Positions 1 through 10,956 of a stretch of DNA of 64,000 bases are shown here, in pieces. The stretch covers positions 930,001-994,000 of the forward strand of contig JASISA010000025.1 of assembly GCA_031771865.1 (NCBI GenBank), read 5' to 3'. This DNA comes from Nothophaeocryptopus gaeumannii. Lineage: Eukaryota; Ascomycota; Dothideomycetes; Mycosphaerellales; Mycosphaerellaceae. The notes below the pieces were generated by a model. That model made no database searches, was not told the DNA's origin, and saw nothing but the letters and a program-made list of their open reading frames with translations. The position numbers and the translations under genes were made by a program. Every line of letters starts with the position of its first letter. Position 1 is the stretch's first letter.

Positions 1-552
1 ATGTGGATGGAGGAGGAGAGCGTCTGCGGATGTCTGAGATCTTCTCCGCGCGTCTGGATCATTGTGGCTCAGCTCTGGCCTGACTCGGAAATAGCGGTTC
101 AGACATCTCCAGGCACAGAGTCTCGAGTTCGAGTTGGGGACAGAGCAAGTTGATGTGGGTGAGGAGAGGAAGTCGGAAAGCGTGTGAGGACGCGCAAGGT
201 GGACCTAGACAGCTCTTCTCTCATTGGCCACTCAAACGGAAGCTAGCGGAAGTTAGTCCAATTCACTCGCGAAGACCTACGTCGATTCTTGCATTCATCT
301 TCTGATCCGACAAAAGTTGTGAATGCTTGGTGATCACGAAACTTTCCGTAGAAGCTCAAATTTGAAGCAAAAGCCTTCTGGAGAGGGCAGTCTGCTTTGA
401 GTCGACGTTTTACCATCGCGGGAGACAATTCTTGAGCCTTGCACTGGGTAAACAACATCACTCTTGCTAACTACTCCTGAGCCCGCTTCACGAGCTTCCT
501 TGGGTATCATGTCATCATAATTTACATTCAATCAACCATCATAATGCATTGT
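1..552. other. Intergenic, no gene seen
   Basis: I see no convincing coding region in this stretch. It lies downstream of the minus-strand sugar transporter, so its right part should hold that gene's 3' UTR and polyadenylation signals. The short open frames on the minus strand here have no recognisable domain. Confidence 0.4.
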
Positions 553-2340
553 TCACCTAGCAACACTCGACTCCCTGCTTTTCTCCTCCTTCTCCTCCTC
601 CATCCCCCGAAGAGTCCCCACCGGCTCATTCTCACTCATAGCCCCTTGATGCACATGTCCCTCCAAATCAAGCTCCGCCTTCCCCTTCCTAACATCCTTC
701 TCCGTCCACACGGGGTTCTTGCCTTCCTCGTGGGCCTTTTCGAAAATGGCGTCCATGGCTTCGAGCTTGTAGCCGTTGGTCTCGGGGAAGAACCAGAAGA
801 CGACGGGGGCGTGCATGTAGTTAAAGCACATAAAAACGAAGTAGGTTTGCCAGGAGATTTTGTTGATCATTATGGGGGCGAGTTGGACGACGCCGTACTG
901 TGGGTTTGATGGGTTAGCAGGTGATTCTTGGGTGGGGTTTGGGGGATAGACTTACGTTAATGAGCCAGTTGGAGCAAGTTGAGAAACCGTTGGCTGTGGC
1001 TCTGATCCGGATAGGTGTGATTTCTGCTGGGTAGAGCCATGTTACACCGAGCCAGCCGATAGCGAAGCAGGTGTTGTAGATGAAGATGAAGACCGTCGCC
1101 GCGTACGCTGGGGCTTTGTACGTGTCTGTAGCTTGCGACAGGCAGGCACCGATGATCAAGAGACAGGTTCCCATGCCGATCGCGCCCCAAAGCATGAGTC
1201 TTCGGCGTCCAAGTCTGTCGACAACGACCAACGCGACCACGGCAGCCAGGAAGAACTCCGTGCCGAGACATCCGGTCATCAGTCGAGATAGCTCTGCATC
1301 GAATCCAAGCGAGTCCTCGAAAACAGTAGTCGCGTAATAAGTCACAAGGTTCAGCCCGCCGAGCTGCTGGAAGGCCTGAGACAAGCAAGCAACAGTCAAT
1401 CTCCAGAGATTCATCTCCTTGCCATTGCTGAGCAGCTCCTTAGCCGTAAGCTTAGTATCCGAAGCGATAGCATTCACGCGCTCCATGTCTTTGATATCTT
1501 CGATTAGCTCTGGGTCATCGACTGGCTTGTTCTCCAGAATCGCCATGACCTCCTTCGAATTTCCTGGTTGTCCGCTCTTTATTAGCCAACGTGGACTTTC
1601 GGGGTATAGGAGCACGCCGATAATGAGTCCAACGCCGAAAATGGCTTGCAGAGCGATGGGAAAGCGCCATTGGAATGAGCCGTATTGGGTACAGAACCAG
1701 AAGCCGTAGTTGACCCAGTATGAAAGCATGATTCCTGTGGGAAGTTAGTATCAATACCTATAATACCTGAAGGGCATGTCCTACCTCCAGCGATCAAAGC
1801 ACCCTCGAATAGCACCAAGAATCCTCGAATCTTGGGAGGTGCCATCTCAGCCTGCCAGACAGGAATACTGCTCGTGTTCATACCATTTCCGAATCCGGTG
1901 ACGATCCGGCCCACTATCATCTGTGCAATGCCAAACGAGGAAGCTTGTATAGCAGTACCGACGAGCATAATCGTAGTTCCTATGAGTACAGAGCGCCGCC
2001 GTCCCAGCTTATCTCCAATGAACACGATGAGTAATGATCCGACGAGACAACCGACTTCGTAGATGGCAACGACCAAGGCCTGAATCGCACCGCTCTTGTT
2101 CTTTGGTTTCATTTGGGGGAAGGTCTCCAGGAAGATCGGCTCGGTGATGATGCCGGACATGATGCCCTCTGTGTCGAATCAGTGAGTTGATCCGAAGTTG
2201 GGCGTTGTTGTGTTTGGCTTACGATCATAGCCGAAGAGCAGGAAGCCACTGGCGGCGGTGATACACACGCCCAACTGCAGTGACTTCCCGCTGATATGTC
2301 CGCCCAGCAGGCCGCTGTGCTGGAAATTTTTATCGAACAT
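553..2340 (-). CDS. MFS sugar transporter, four exons
   Basis: The gene encodes a plasma-membrane sugar:proton symporter of the MFS sugar porter family. It reads as complement(join(553..897, 956..1734, 1785..2168, 2223..2340)), which is in frame throughout and gives 541 residues, normal for the family. The three introns have GT-AG ends, and their removal restores the family motif FGYDQG across exons 1 and 2. Signatures seen are GDKLGRRR (about residue 91), PESPRWL (about 211), DRLGRRR in the second half, and PETNGYKLE (about 465) after the last membrane segment. The start was placed at the ATG at 2338-2340, giving a short N-terminus before the first helix; an in-frame ATG further upstream is possible but adds a tail unlike the family. 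The substrate cannot be told from sequence. No regulatory site was recognised. Confidence 0.9.
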
Positions 2341-3656
2341 GTTGTTTGTCCTCGGATGCGTGCTCCTAGAGATGGGGTTCCAGTCAGACCAGGTGCGAGC
2401 AAGAATAAGTCCAGACTCGGGGAGAAGAAACCAACAAAGTACGAAATTTGGGGTAGCAGGCATAACGTCAGGGACCTACCGCCAGATATACGCAGAACCA
2501 AACGACAGTCAACATATGATGCTATGGCTCCTCACCTCCAGTATCTCCCCCTTCGCCTCCACGCAGCACGAAAAGCTCTTCAGAGGGCCTGCGGGAGCTC
2601 CATCGGAGCACTGTTCAGCAGAGCCCTCAACAAATGACGAACGTTTAGTGTGCAAGACCCTTTGGGTTAAGCAGCGTGGAGTGGCTAAACGAGGGAAATG
2701 ACATGTTTGGTCAACATCCAGAGTATTTTGGGGTGAATAGCGGGTCTCTCTCTGAGTTACAGCTGAACAACTCCAGGTTGACATCACAGTCGCAAGGGGT
2801 GATGTTGGTGGCATCTTGAGGGTCATGCAGGCTGTCTCCAGTCTACGATAAGATAAAGGTGATGCCCCAGATCGCCAGTGTGTGAGTGATCGAGAAGTTG
2901 GGCACAGTGGAGACGGTTTGTCGGTGTTGGACCATTCTCGGAGACGGATATCTTGACCGGTGAAAGAACACTCTACGAAAGGCTTCGGTGGGCGCATCGC
3001 AGTACCATTTCACGAGTCTCGTTGAGAACCGCCACCACCTGAAATTTTGATAAGGCTAAATGCGAAAGGCTGTTGGCGTTGTGATGAGGTTGTATTTGAG
3101 GTGAGAGCGCGATCTTCTCGACCTCCGCGAAGCCGCCGAGCCAACGCAGATGCCTGTTGGCTTCTGACCACGCCCGCACGTTGCGTCACATCTTCAAGTC
3201 GTTGTGAAAGCACTGTTCAGCTGTCAGTATTTGGAAGGGCCCATAATCTACATTATTCTGGACAGCGGTAGCTGCGTGTTCGGAAAGGCACTCCACCGCT
3301 TCCGAATTTTCAAACATCCGCGACAGCCAGACCTGAGCGTGGCAGTCGCAAAGCTGAAAGGCCATGCAAGCTACACCTTCTCGTCCACCTCAGTAAATAC
3401 CTGTGCGCTTTGCGCGCAAAGCCGACATGAGCACCTCGTCGGAAATCATGAGAAAGCAAAGAAAACATCTTGTAGGATGGTCTCCGCAAGTTCACCCCGC
3501 GCGGGTAAGCCGGAGCACGAGAGGAAAATGGCAGACCTGTCGCAATGGGGATAGAGATTGGAGAATGGGGTCGGAAGTCTGGAGTCTCCAATGTTCTTGT
3601 ACCGCATGACTGTCGTACAAAGTCTCAGGCCCGTGCTTTCGAGCGATTTGTTGCCA
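2341..3656. other. Intergenic region between two transporter genes
   Basis: About 1.3 kb without a supported gene. Several open frames overlap on both strands, but none shows a domain, a repeat or conserved-looking composition. It contains the promoter of the sugar transporter and the 3' flank of the molybdate transporter gene. Confidence 0.4.
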
Positions 3657-5000
3657 TCATCGAAGCAGGCCATCTTCTTGATCACCGTTCTCGCGCCCCA
3701 GCCTGACCGACCTGCGCCGATGCCAGAAACGATCCGTCAGCTCAGGAGTTTTGAGGCCCCAGTGCCACACCAGACCGGCTATGAAACCGACAGCGTCATT
3801 CTTGAAAGCAAGGCAACCAGCAACAGTGATCAGCATCACCATCCAGCGATCCCTGCTTTCTTGTTCGGCAGCGTGTCTAGCTTTTCGTGGGGGCTGGCCG
3901 TCTTCGTTATCCTCTTCGGCCTGCTGCCACAGATCCTCTCCCACACTCTGACCGACTTTACTCAGTTCGACACCCGCAGCTAGTACCATTATGCCAAGAA
4001 GACCGTTTGGAAACCGCTGTAGGAGAGGTATGATCGCTTCTCCCACAAAGAGCCCAAGGATCAGCTTGACTAGGCCAAGCACAATGATGCTCGATCCACT
4101 GCGTGCGCCGAAGCGGTACTGACCAGCAAGGCCTCCGGATCCGTGACAGATTGGCATAGCTCCGAACCAGGGTCCAATGAGGTTTGCGATGGCGACTGAA
4201 AGTCCGACAGAGGTGGTGCTCGGTGTTGGTGGGAATGATGGAAACAGACTAGCCGCCAGAGATGTCACGGCCAAGATGCTGTTCAAGGTAGTAAGAGGCA
4301 ACTGTGGTATCGCCGCGTCGATAGCTCCAATCTTCCAATCGTCACCGCGAGGGACAAAGGGCGATGGATGCCATAGTCCTGATTCGAAGTTGTCCTGGTG
4401 TCCAGAACCAGGTACTGCAGCGGCTATGATCAGGCCAATGATGAAGACGAGAAGAGCATAAGGTATTCGAGGTATGATGGCCGCCACCAGTAAGAACAGG
4501 AAAGCCACAATGGCCCATATGCGGTTATCCCAAGCTGGCGATGCCCATTCGAGAGGCTTCACCAAGCTCGTCCCGGCACTGATAACGAGACTTAAGCCAG
4601 CTCCAACCTGAATGCCCTTGACCACGCTGACTGGCACAACGCGATGCAACCAACGCAGCAATCCCGTCGCACTGAGAACGAACACAGCTGCTCCCATAAC
4701 AATACCCGCAGCAGCTGTCTGTTCTTTAGTGAAGTTTTGACTAATCGCCACAGCGGCAATAGCCTTCATCGGCTGTACTGGAAGCGGGATGCCAAAGAAG
4801 ACTCCAGTAAGTATATTGGCCAGTCCAGAGAATACGAGGGTGCTCCCAAGGTTGATAGATCCCTTGATGGCCATTGCAATCATCAGAGGTAAGAGGGTTC
4901 CTAGGTCGCCAAGTGCACCAGAGAGTTCCGCCAACGGGGACTTCCTGATGGTTCGTAGGTTGTGCTCCGCGATGGAGCGAAGTTGAGATGGTATCGTCAT
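3657..5000 (-). CDS. MOT1-type molybdate/sulfate-family transporter
   Basis: A single-exon gene for a 447-residue multi-pass membrane protein of the MOT1 (SULTR5-like) branch of the SulP superfamily, which takes up molybdate. The N-terminal third has the family blocks: LSGALGDLGTLLPLM (about residues 25-39), NILTGVFFGIPLPVQPMKA (about 62-80) and a second related block near residues 260-310 (VGLSVAIANLIGPWFGAMP). Like other MOT1 proteins, it lacks the C-terminal STAS domain of true sulfate transporters, and its length fits. The start ATG at 4998-5000 immediately precedes a hydrophilic leader and then the first conserved block. Molybdate specificity is inferred from family membership only. It is transcribed divergently from the unknown gene at 5457. 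Confidence 0.88.
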   Translation of the reverse strand: MTIPSQLRSIAEHNLRTIRKSPLAELSGALGDLGTLLPLMIAMAIKGSINLGSTLVFSGLANILTGVFFGIPLPVQPMKAIAAVAISQNFTKEQTAAAGIVMGAAVFVLSATGLLRWLHRVVPVSVVKGIQVGAGLSLVISAGTSLVKPLEWASPAWDNRIWAIVAFLFLLVAAIIPRIPYALLVFIIGLIIAAAVPGSGHQDNFESGLWHPSPFVPRGDDWKIGAIDAAIPQLPLTTLNSILAVTSLAASLFPSFPPTPSTTSVGLSVAIANLIGPWFGAMPICHGSGGLAGQYRFGARSGSSIIVLGLVKLILGLFVGEAIIPLLQRFPNGLLGIMVLAAGVELSKVGQSVGEDLWQQAEEDNEDGQPPRKARHAAEQESRDRWMVMLITVAGCLAFKNDAVGFIAGLVWHWGLKTPELTDRFWHRRRSVRLGRENGDQEDGLLR

Positions 5001-5050
5001 GTTGCCTGTCGTATAGTTGTGTCGTATCTGAAGCTGGAGTAATGCCTACG

Positions 5051-5070
5051 CTATGCTATGCTATGCTATG
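5051..5070. repeat. CTATG pentanucleotide microsatellite
   Basis: Four perfect copies of CTATG with degenerate copies on both sides. It lies in the short intergenic region between the two divergent genes at 3657-5000 and 5457-7220. Confidence 0.9.
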
Positions 5071-5317
5071 CAATGTCGTTGCTGGTGAAACAAATGCAAG
5101 GAAAAGAACGCCCGTAGAAATGCTGACAGGGTATCACATGCTCCAGGTCAACAGGGTGGGTTGGACAGAACGACGTGTGAAGGTGTTGTGACTGCCCTCG
5201 TCAGCGATCAGCTTCTCCGAGGTGCAGGAGCATCCCACGATCCCACGTGGGCGACATCAGCAAGCGGCAGGAACGTGGGTAGATCCGCGATAAGCAGGGA
5301 TTACTTCGAGCTTCGAG

Positions 5318-5357
5318 CCATCGGGACATTGGAACATCGGGACATCGGGACATCGGG
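5318..5357. repeat. 8-bp tandem repeat (ACATCGGG) upstream of the gene at 5457
   Basis: Three perfect head-to-tail copies of ACATCGGG at 5334-5357 are preceded by two degenerate copies. The array sits about 100 bp upstream of the start codon at 5457, so it falls in that gene's promoter or 5' UTR. Whether it has any function is unknown. Confidence 0.85.
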
Positions 5358-5456
5358 CGCGGTTGGTTCGGGACAGACGCGCGACGCGTCTTCAGTTCTG
5401 CTGCATCTTCACATGTCACACATTCAGCGAATGGACATGTTACTCCGATAGCCGCC

Positions 5457-7220
5457 ATGACGAAGAACTCGCGGCTGGTTAAGGAGCTGCGACATGCTCC
5501 AGCCTCGGGACGAAGCATGGTCCAGAACCAGGATGTACAATTGTCACCCAAGGCGCCTCGCTTCCTGTCGCAACAGAGCGTAGGCAGCATGGACGGCACT
5601 ATGTCGAGCACACCCATGCCTCCACGAAAGAGACGGCTGATCCAGGACATATCACGAACACTACTCGAGCAAGCCTCCGTCAGCCTAGAAGAAGGTCTCT
5701 TCTCGCAAGCCTTCACGCTCCTCTCCAGCAACTTGTCCGCTGGCGCCGACACCAATGCGCCGGCATATCTTCCCCCGGCGCAGCACTTGGCTCTTGCGGC
5801 CACTCTGGTTGTTCACCCGTCCTTTACCACTCGTACGAACGATTCGGACAAGAAGGCCGCTGCGGACAATGCGTTGAAATATCTACAGCAGGTGGCAGTG
5901 ACAACGGATCCGGAGACTTCGGGCCTGAAAGAAGCATTGCGATTTGGTGGCAGCATCCGACGTTTTGATCGAGGGAAGCGGGCAAAGAGCCGGCGCTCCG
6001 ACACGGCTGGTTTAAGCGATGAAGACGAGGATATCAGCAGGATAAGAAGTCCATATGCCGACAAGCAGGCATTGGCAAACAACGTAGAAGATTTCTGGGC
6101 AGTAGTGGGATGGGCCTTCAACTGCAGTGTACGTCACAAGGCTCGCTGGGAGCGATGGAAATGCTGGCTTGATCTGGTGCTTAATGTCCTGGAAGACGAC
6201 CTAGCGATGCATGCACCGGGCGTCAGGGCGAGCAAGGGCAGGGACATGTCGAAGACTCTTATTGCACAATATCTATCAATCGTTGGCGCAAGAAGAACGA
6301 ATAATCGCCGCATTATGCGTGCAGTCGTTGCAGACGGAAGTACAAAGAGCATGGCTGAATTCAAGGAGATCTGGGACAACGAGTGCGAACCCCCGAAGAA
6401 AGAGGATGCGAGTCGACCACAAAAACGTCGCAAGCTTGACATTGACAACGATCAATACGGCGACTACTTCAATGATTCAGATGAGGAGCCGGAAGAAAGT
6501 CGGGATGGACGGTCTCGATCTACGACGGCGTTCTCAAGTAGGCCTCGACGCAGCGGTCAAAAGTCGGCGGCCGGATCTGGCAACGAAGATAATTATGACC
6601 ACGATAGCGCTACTACGGCCTCGAACAATGCAGCGGGAACGATTGAAGACTTCGGCGGTCTGGATTCAATGCGTTTGCGGCAGAGATTCCTGAGCTTGTT
6701 GACACGCTTCAGCCTGGTGGCAGCACCAATCTTCGTCGACACCGAAGAAGTGTTCTCGCTTTTCACCGAGTTCATCAGACCACTGCCACTTAGCGTTTTC
6801 CAAGCGTTTGTCCTCCCGCTGAAGCCGTATCTGAGCTCCAACCTCCATGCATCTTTCAATGAGATGCTATCTCGTCCACTCTTGGGATCGAGCAACTCAG
6901 AAGGGCTCATTGACCAGCAAGAATTCGATAGAACCTTTGCGTCAAGCACCGCCGCCAACACCAGCGCCTCTGACAACGCAAAAGTCAGCCTCGTCACGGA
7001 AAGCTTGCTACGCGCTCTGTGGAGCTCTGGTCTGCTTTCTGATGATCTTTCTCATCTCAAAGCTTCGATCGAAAAGGGTGCTAAAGCGAGGCAAGACAAA
7101 GTCTCTGGCGACGGGCGCAAGAAGACTGGCAAGAAGGCGGGCGCAGACGATTACGCGAGGAACGCACTGCAGTGCTCCGCAGATCGTATGAGGCTGCTCC
7201 TGAGGGTCATAGCCACATGA
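5457..7220 (+). CDS. Conserved fungal protein of unknown function
   Basis: A single open frame of 587 residues. I do not recognise a named domain. Residues about 55-140 look helical (RKRRLIQDISRTLLEQASVSL and following, then a stretch of small hydrophobics). A basic patch (GKRAKSRR, about 172-180) follows, then a second helical, tryptophan-rich block (VEDFWAVVGWAFNCSVRHKARWERWKCWLDL, about 211-241). An acidic and basic low-complexity segment (about 315-385) contains RPQKRRKLD, a likely nuclear localisation signal. The C-terminal third is again helical and ends in a lysine-rich tail. The mix of helical blocks, nuclear signal and disordered linker suggests a nuclear scaffold or chromatin-related protein, but that is inference. 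The start is the first ATG of the frame. Confidence 0.8.
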   Translation: MTKNSRLVKELRHAPASGRSMVQNQDVQLSPKAPRFLSQQSVGSMDGTMSSTPMPPRKRRLIQDISRTLLEQASVSLEEGLFSQAFTLLSSNLSAGADTNAPAYLPPAQHLALAATLVVHPSFTTRTNDSDKKAAADNALKYLQQVAVTTDPETSGLKEALRFGGSIRRFDRGKRAKSRRSDTAGLSDEDEDISRIRSPYADKQALANNVEDFWAVVGWAFNCSVRHKARWERWKCWLDLVLNVLEDDLAMHAPGVRASKGRDMSKTLIAQYLSIVGARRTNNRRIMRAVVADGSTKSMAEFKEIWDNECEPPKKEDASRPQKRRKLDIDNDQYGDYFNDSDEEPEESRDGRSRSTTAFSSRPRRSGQKSAAGSGNEDNYDHDSATTASNNAAGTIEDFGGLDSMRLRQRFLSLLTRFSLVAAPIFVDTEEVFSLFTEFIRPLPLSVFQAFVLPLKPYLSSNLHASFNEMLSRPLLGSSNSEGLIDQQEFDRTFASSTAANTSASDNAKVSLVTESLLRALWSSGLLSDDLSHLKASIEKGAKARQDKVSGDGRKKTGKKAGADDYARNALQCSADRMRLLLRVIAT

Positions 7221-7231
7221 CAGGCTCTTTC

Positions 7232-8841
7232 CTATTGCTTGAAGAAGTCTATCCAGCAGGTATGCTCTGCGTTCTCATTGAAACATTCATCGCCGAAAAC
7301 CTCGAATCGGGAAGTAATACCTGGAGCCACCTTTTCGAAACCAGATTTCACCCTGGTCCTGTATTGCCGGTAGATTGCTGGAACGAGGGTCATTTCTGCT
7401 AGAGCAAGGTGCATGCCGATGCACATTCGTCCTCCACTTGAAAATGCCCAGAAAGCTTTCTTCATGTCGGACACCTTCTTTGGCTCTGCAAGCCATCGAT
7501 CAGGATTCCATCTCAAAGAGTCCGGAAAGACGGACTCGTCGCGGTGCAGACTGTACGGCGACATGCACACCGTCGTGCTGGCAGGAATGTGGTATCCATC
7601 AATGACGGTTTCTGTGAGCGCGGATCGTGGTTCTGATGCTGGAAGTGGCGCGTACACCCGCAAAGTCTCTTTAATCACTGCATCCAGATACGGCATTTGA
7701 TCCATTGCTTCTACAGTAGGTGCGCCATACTTGTCAAGCATGCTTGGCGCAACACTCCGCGCTTCGTCGATTAGCTTCTGCTGGGACTGCTCGTGACTTG
7801 GCAGCGATAGAGCCCATATCAGGAACATGATCGTATCAGAGGTAGTGTCGATACCCGCTAGGAAGTGATCCGCGCACTCAGAAGCAATCTCCAGATCTGT
7901 AAGGCTCACGGTGGCGGCCGAGACCGACTTGTACAATCGACCGATGATGGAGTTCTGCGAAGCCAGATCCAACTTACCGACACCCTGTACAGCCTTGAAG
8001 TCCTGCATTGCCTTCAAAGCGTGTGCTCGAATTCCCGTGTATGTCGCTGGCTTCTTCATTGGCAACATGGGTGCCACAGCTCGCCCGATCAAGCCCATTC
8101 TGGTGTACAGCCACTTCGTAAAGCCCGGAGAGTGCACCGCAAACCAAGTGAGACGCCTTCGAGCCGGATCGAGGATATCAACCAGCAAAGCCCGATGTCT
8201 CTCGTCACCTTTCATCGCCGAAGTCCCTCCACAATGCGGACCGTAAAGGAAGTTTGTAATCGAATCCAGAGAGTAGTAGTGCAAACTCGTGAAGATCTCA
8301 TCAGCTTTCCCATCCCTTTGCTCAATCAGCCGCAAGTAATCCTGGACCTTCTCAGAAATCATCTCTGCCACAGGCCCTCGAATCACACTAGACTTGCTAT
8401 ACGCATTTGCCAACAATTTCTTCCTCTCCCCATGGTCCTTGGCAGAATGGAACGTGAACAGATTCTGCTTGCCATAGACGTCGAACATGCGGTAGAAGGA
8501 GGTGCGTCCGAAGCCGCTTCCGGGGCCGTAGATTGTTCTTAAGGCAGAGTGGGAGTTAAAGTGGACTTCATTTGGACTTCATTTGGACCGATCCGTACTG
8601 CGGGTCCGTGTTGCTGGTGTAGATTATGGATTGTTCGAGTTCGACGGGCTTGCCAGTCTTCCCATGCCAGACGCCATTTCGTTAGGGCGTATAGGCGTGG
8701 ACCTGGGATGCGGGAGAGGGGGTGGATGTAGAGGGGGTGTATGATGAGCTTGTAGATTGCGGCCAGGGACGTGATGATGACGATTACTGGAAGGATCACC
8801 ATTGCTATTATCCAGAGAAGGTCAATCTCTGTGGCGAACAA
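7232..8841 (-). pseudogene. Cytochrome P450 broken by an 11-bp tandem duplication
   Basis: A microsomal cytochrome P450 gene. The N-terminus (from the ATG at 8839-8841) has a membrane anchor followed by the proline-rich hinge PGPR. Further on are the I-helix AGIDTT, the K-helix ETLR, the meander WNPDRW and the heme-binding motif FSSGGRMCIG, all canonical. The frame is broken between the motif RIGPNEV and its expected continuation. The 11-mer GGACTTCATTT (plus strand) is present twice, at 8563-8573 and 8574-8584. The extra copy shifts the frame and leads to a stop at about 8539. Downstream coding resumes in another frame with the family motif RTIYGPGSGFGR and is open to 7232. An 11-bp intron is not credible, so the simplest reading is a recent frameshift; an assembly error is possible. 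The substrate is unknown. It lies tail-to-tail with the gene at 5457 and is divergent from the permease at 9116. Confidence 0.85.
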
Positions 8842-9115
8842 TTCAGAAACGAGACTGTAGGAGCAATGTGTGATGGGCGAGACTGGAGTGGTTGTCGTCC
8901 AGGTTGGAGCTACAGTACAGTAGAACTACCCCGGCCCGAAAGCCCCACCGGCTGCAGATAGGCGCACACTATCGCCTTGTGTTCAACTCGGCCAACACAC
9001 GAGACTCTTTCCAACCTGGCATCTGGGACTTCTTCGCATCGGCGGATACGAACGACCATCCTTCGGCCAAAATGGATTCTTCCTTGAACGAAGTCTTTGC
9101 TCAATCCCTTGAGCC
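8842..9115. promoter_or_regulatory. Shared divergent intergenic region (P450 / permease)
   Basis: This 274-bp interval separates the start codons of the P450 (minus) and the amino-acid permease (plus) and must contain both promoters. No specific binding site was identified by eye. The shared location suggests the two genes could have been co-regulated. Confidence 0.4.
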
Positions 9116-10810
9116 ATGTCGTTCTTTTCGACCCGACCTCCTCTTAAGAGCATTGGCACCCGCGCGATGACTTCCGACTCCGAGAAACACCGCTACGATG
9201 TCAAGAACACGGCCGCGAATGTCACTACCGGTGATGTCGAAATCGGCGAATCTTCCCAACAAGAACCGACAGCAGACTCCGAACACCTGCAACGCAAACT
9301 CGGCTCCAAAGAAGTCCAACTCTTCGCAATCGGCGGCGCCATCGGAACCAGTCTATACGTTCAAATGGGAGCGGCACTTCCCAAAGGCGGACCAGCAGGA
9401 TTGTTCATTGGGTTTGTGGTTTGGGGTGCGGTTATGCTTTGCGTGAATGAATGCTTCGGTATGGCTCCCAAGGATTCCAGTGACACCTAGACTCGGATGC
9501 TGATTGAATTGACGATACAGCTGAAATGGCCTGCTACGCTCCAATAGCCTCACCCTTCCTCCGTCTGTCTGCATGGTGGGTGGACGAGGCGCTGTCATTT
9601 GCCATGTCCTGGAACTTCTTCATCAATATGGCACTGCTTGTGCCGTTTGAGATTGTGGCTTTCAATATACTGCTCAGCTTCTGGACGGATGCGGTGCCTG
9701 TTGAAGCGGTTGTTGTTATTGTCATTGTGGTCTATGCGTAAGTTGAGAGATCAGGCTTTCGTTGATAATCAGCCTGACAGAAATAGGGTTCTGAACATCG
9801 TGTCAGTGAAATACTTCGGGATTGCGGAGTTCTATCTCTCGATCTTCAAGGTGTTTCTGATTGCGATGTGTTTGGCATTTACTTTCTTTACGATGTTGGG
9901 ATGTAACCCGCTGCACGATCGGTATGCCTTCAAGCCAGATGCCACCCCTCAGAAAGACTGACACTGTCTGCTCCAGATATGGCTTCCGCTACTGGTCCAA
10001 CCCGGCGCCTTCGTCGAGCATCTAGTCTCAGGGTCAACTGGCCGCTTCCTCGGCGTCCTCTCCTGCATCGTCCAAGCCACATTTTCCATCACCGGTCCCG
10101 AATACATCGCAATGACAGCCGGCGAAACCGCGCGTCCCCGACACGTGCTCCCAAAAGCCTATCGCTCGTTTGTCTGGCGCATCCTCCTCTTCTTCGTCTC
10201 ATCTTCCCTCGCTATGGGAATCGTCGTACCTTACAACGACCCGACCCTCAACGCCGTCTTAAATGGAGACATCGGTGGCAGCGGAACAGGCGCTGCCTCC
10301 CCTTATGTCATCGCCATGCAGAGACTACGAATTTCAGGCCTCCCTCACCTCGTCAACGCTCTCATCATGACTTCCGTCCTCTCCTCCGGAAATGGGATCT
10401 TCTTCTCTGCGACGAGGACGCTTTATGGTATGGCGGTCGAAGGGACCGCTCCGAGATTCTTCTCCAAGACTTTAAAATCTGGCGTTCCGGTCTTCTCTGT
10501 CATGGCAGTTTTGGCGTTCTGCTGTCTCGCATTCCTGCAAGTTAGCAGCTCGAGTGCGCAGGTTTTGACTTGGCTTGTGGATTTGGTTACGGCTTGTCAA
10601 CTACTCAACTACTTTAGTGTTGCGTTGACGTATCGGCATTTCTATGCTGCGCTCAAACGGCAAGGGGTTGATCGGAAGAGTTTACCGTATCGGGGGAAGA
10701 TGCAGCCGTATGCGAGTTATATTGCTATGTTTGGCTGCGGGCTGATGTTGTTGTTGCTGGGGTATGATTTGTTTGTGGCTGATGGGTGGAGTATGGAGGA
10801 TCGCGAGTGA
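9116..10810 (+). pseudogene. Amino-acid permease, 5' part (split by insertion)
   Basis: This is the N-terminal nine-tenths of a fungal amino-acid/polyamine/organocation permease of the YAT type. Exons 9116..9458, 9521..9737, 9787..9921 and 9977..10793 join in frame across three small GT-AG introns (62, 49 and 55 bp). A cytosolic N-terminus is followed by the first-helix signature FAIGGAIGTSLYV. Later come NECFAEMACYAPI, the segment SITGPEYIAMTAGETARPRHVLP, and a run of helices to GYDLFVADGWS. At that point the coding sequence leaves the family and meets a stop (10808-10810) eight codons on. The missing C-terminus lies at 19327-19553. An in-frame ATG at 9167 is an alternative start. The truncated product would lack the last two helices and the cytosolic tail, so it is probably non-functional. 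Confidence 0.9.
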
Positions 10811-10828
10811 TGGGGAAAAGTGCGGCCG

Positions 10829-10861
10829 GTTTCGACCGCTTTCTGCGCCCGTTTCGACCGC
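10829..10861. repeat. Subterminal direct repeat GTTTCGACCGC
   Basis: Two perfect copies of GTTTCGACCGC lie at 10829-10839 and 10851-10861, starting 22 bp apart. They sit between the left edge of the insertion and the DUF3435 gene. Short subterminal repeats are common binding sites for the element's own recombinase or transposase; that role here is inference. Confidence 0.6.
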
Positions 10862-10956
10862 GATTTTCCTGTAGTAATGCTGCGAGACGCAAAACGCACG
10901 CGCAACTTCGAGTCCCACCTCTTTCTCCGCCGAATCTTGACCCCCCCCCTCCACCT

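Noticed and set aside
5051..5357. CTATG and ACATCGGG repeats as a CRISPR-like or regulatory array
   Set aside because: The units are 5 and 8 bp with no spacers, so they are ordinary micro- and minisatellites in non-coding DNA.
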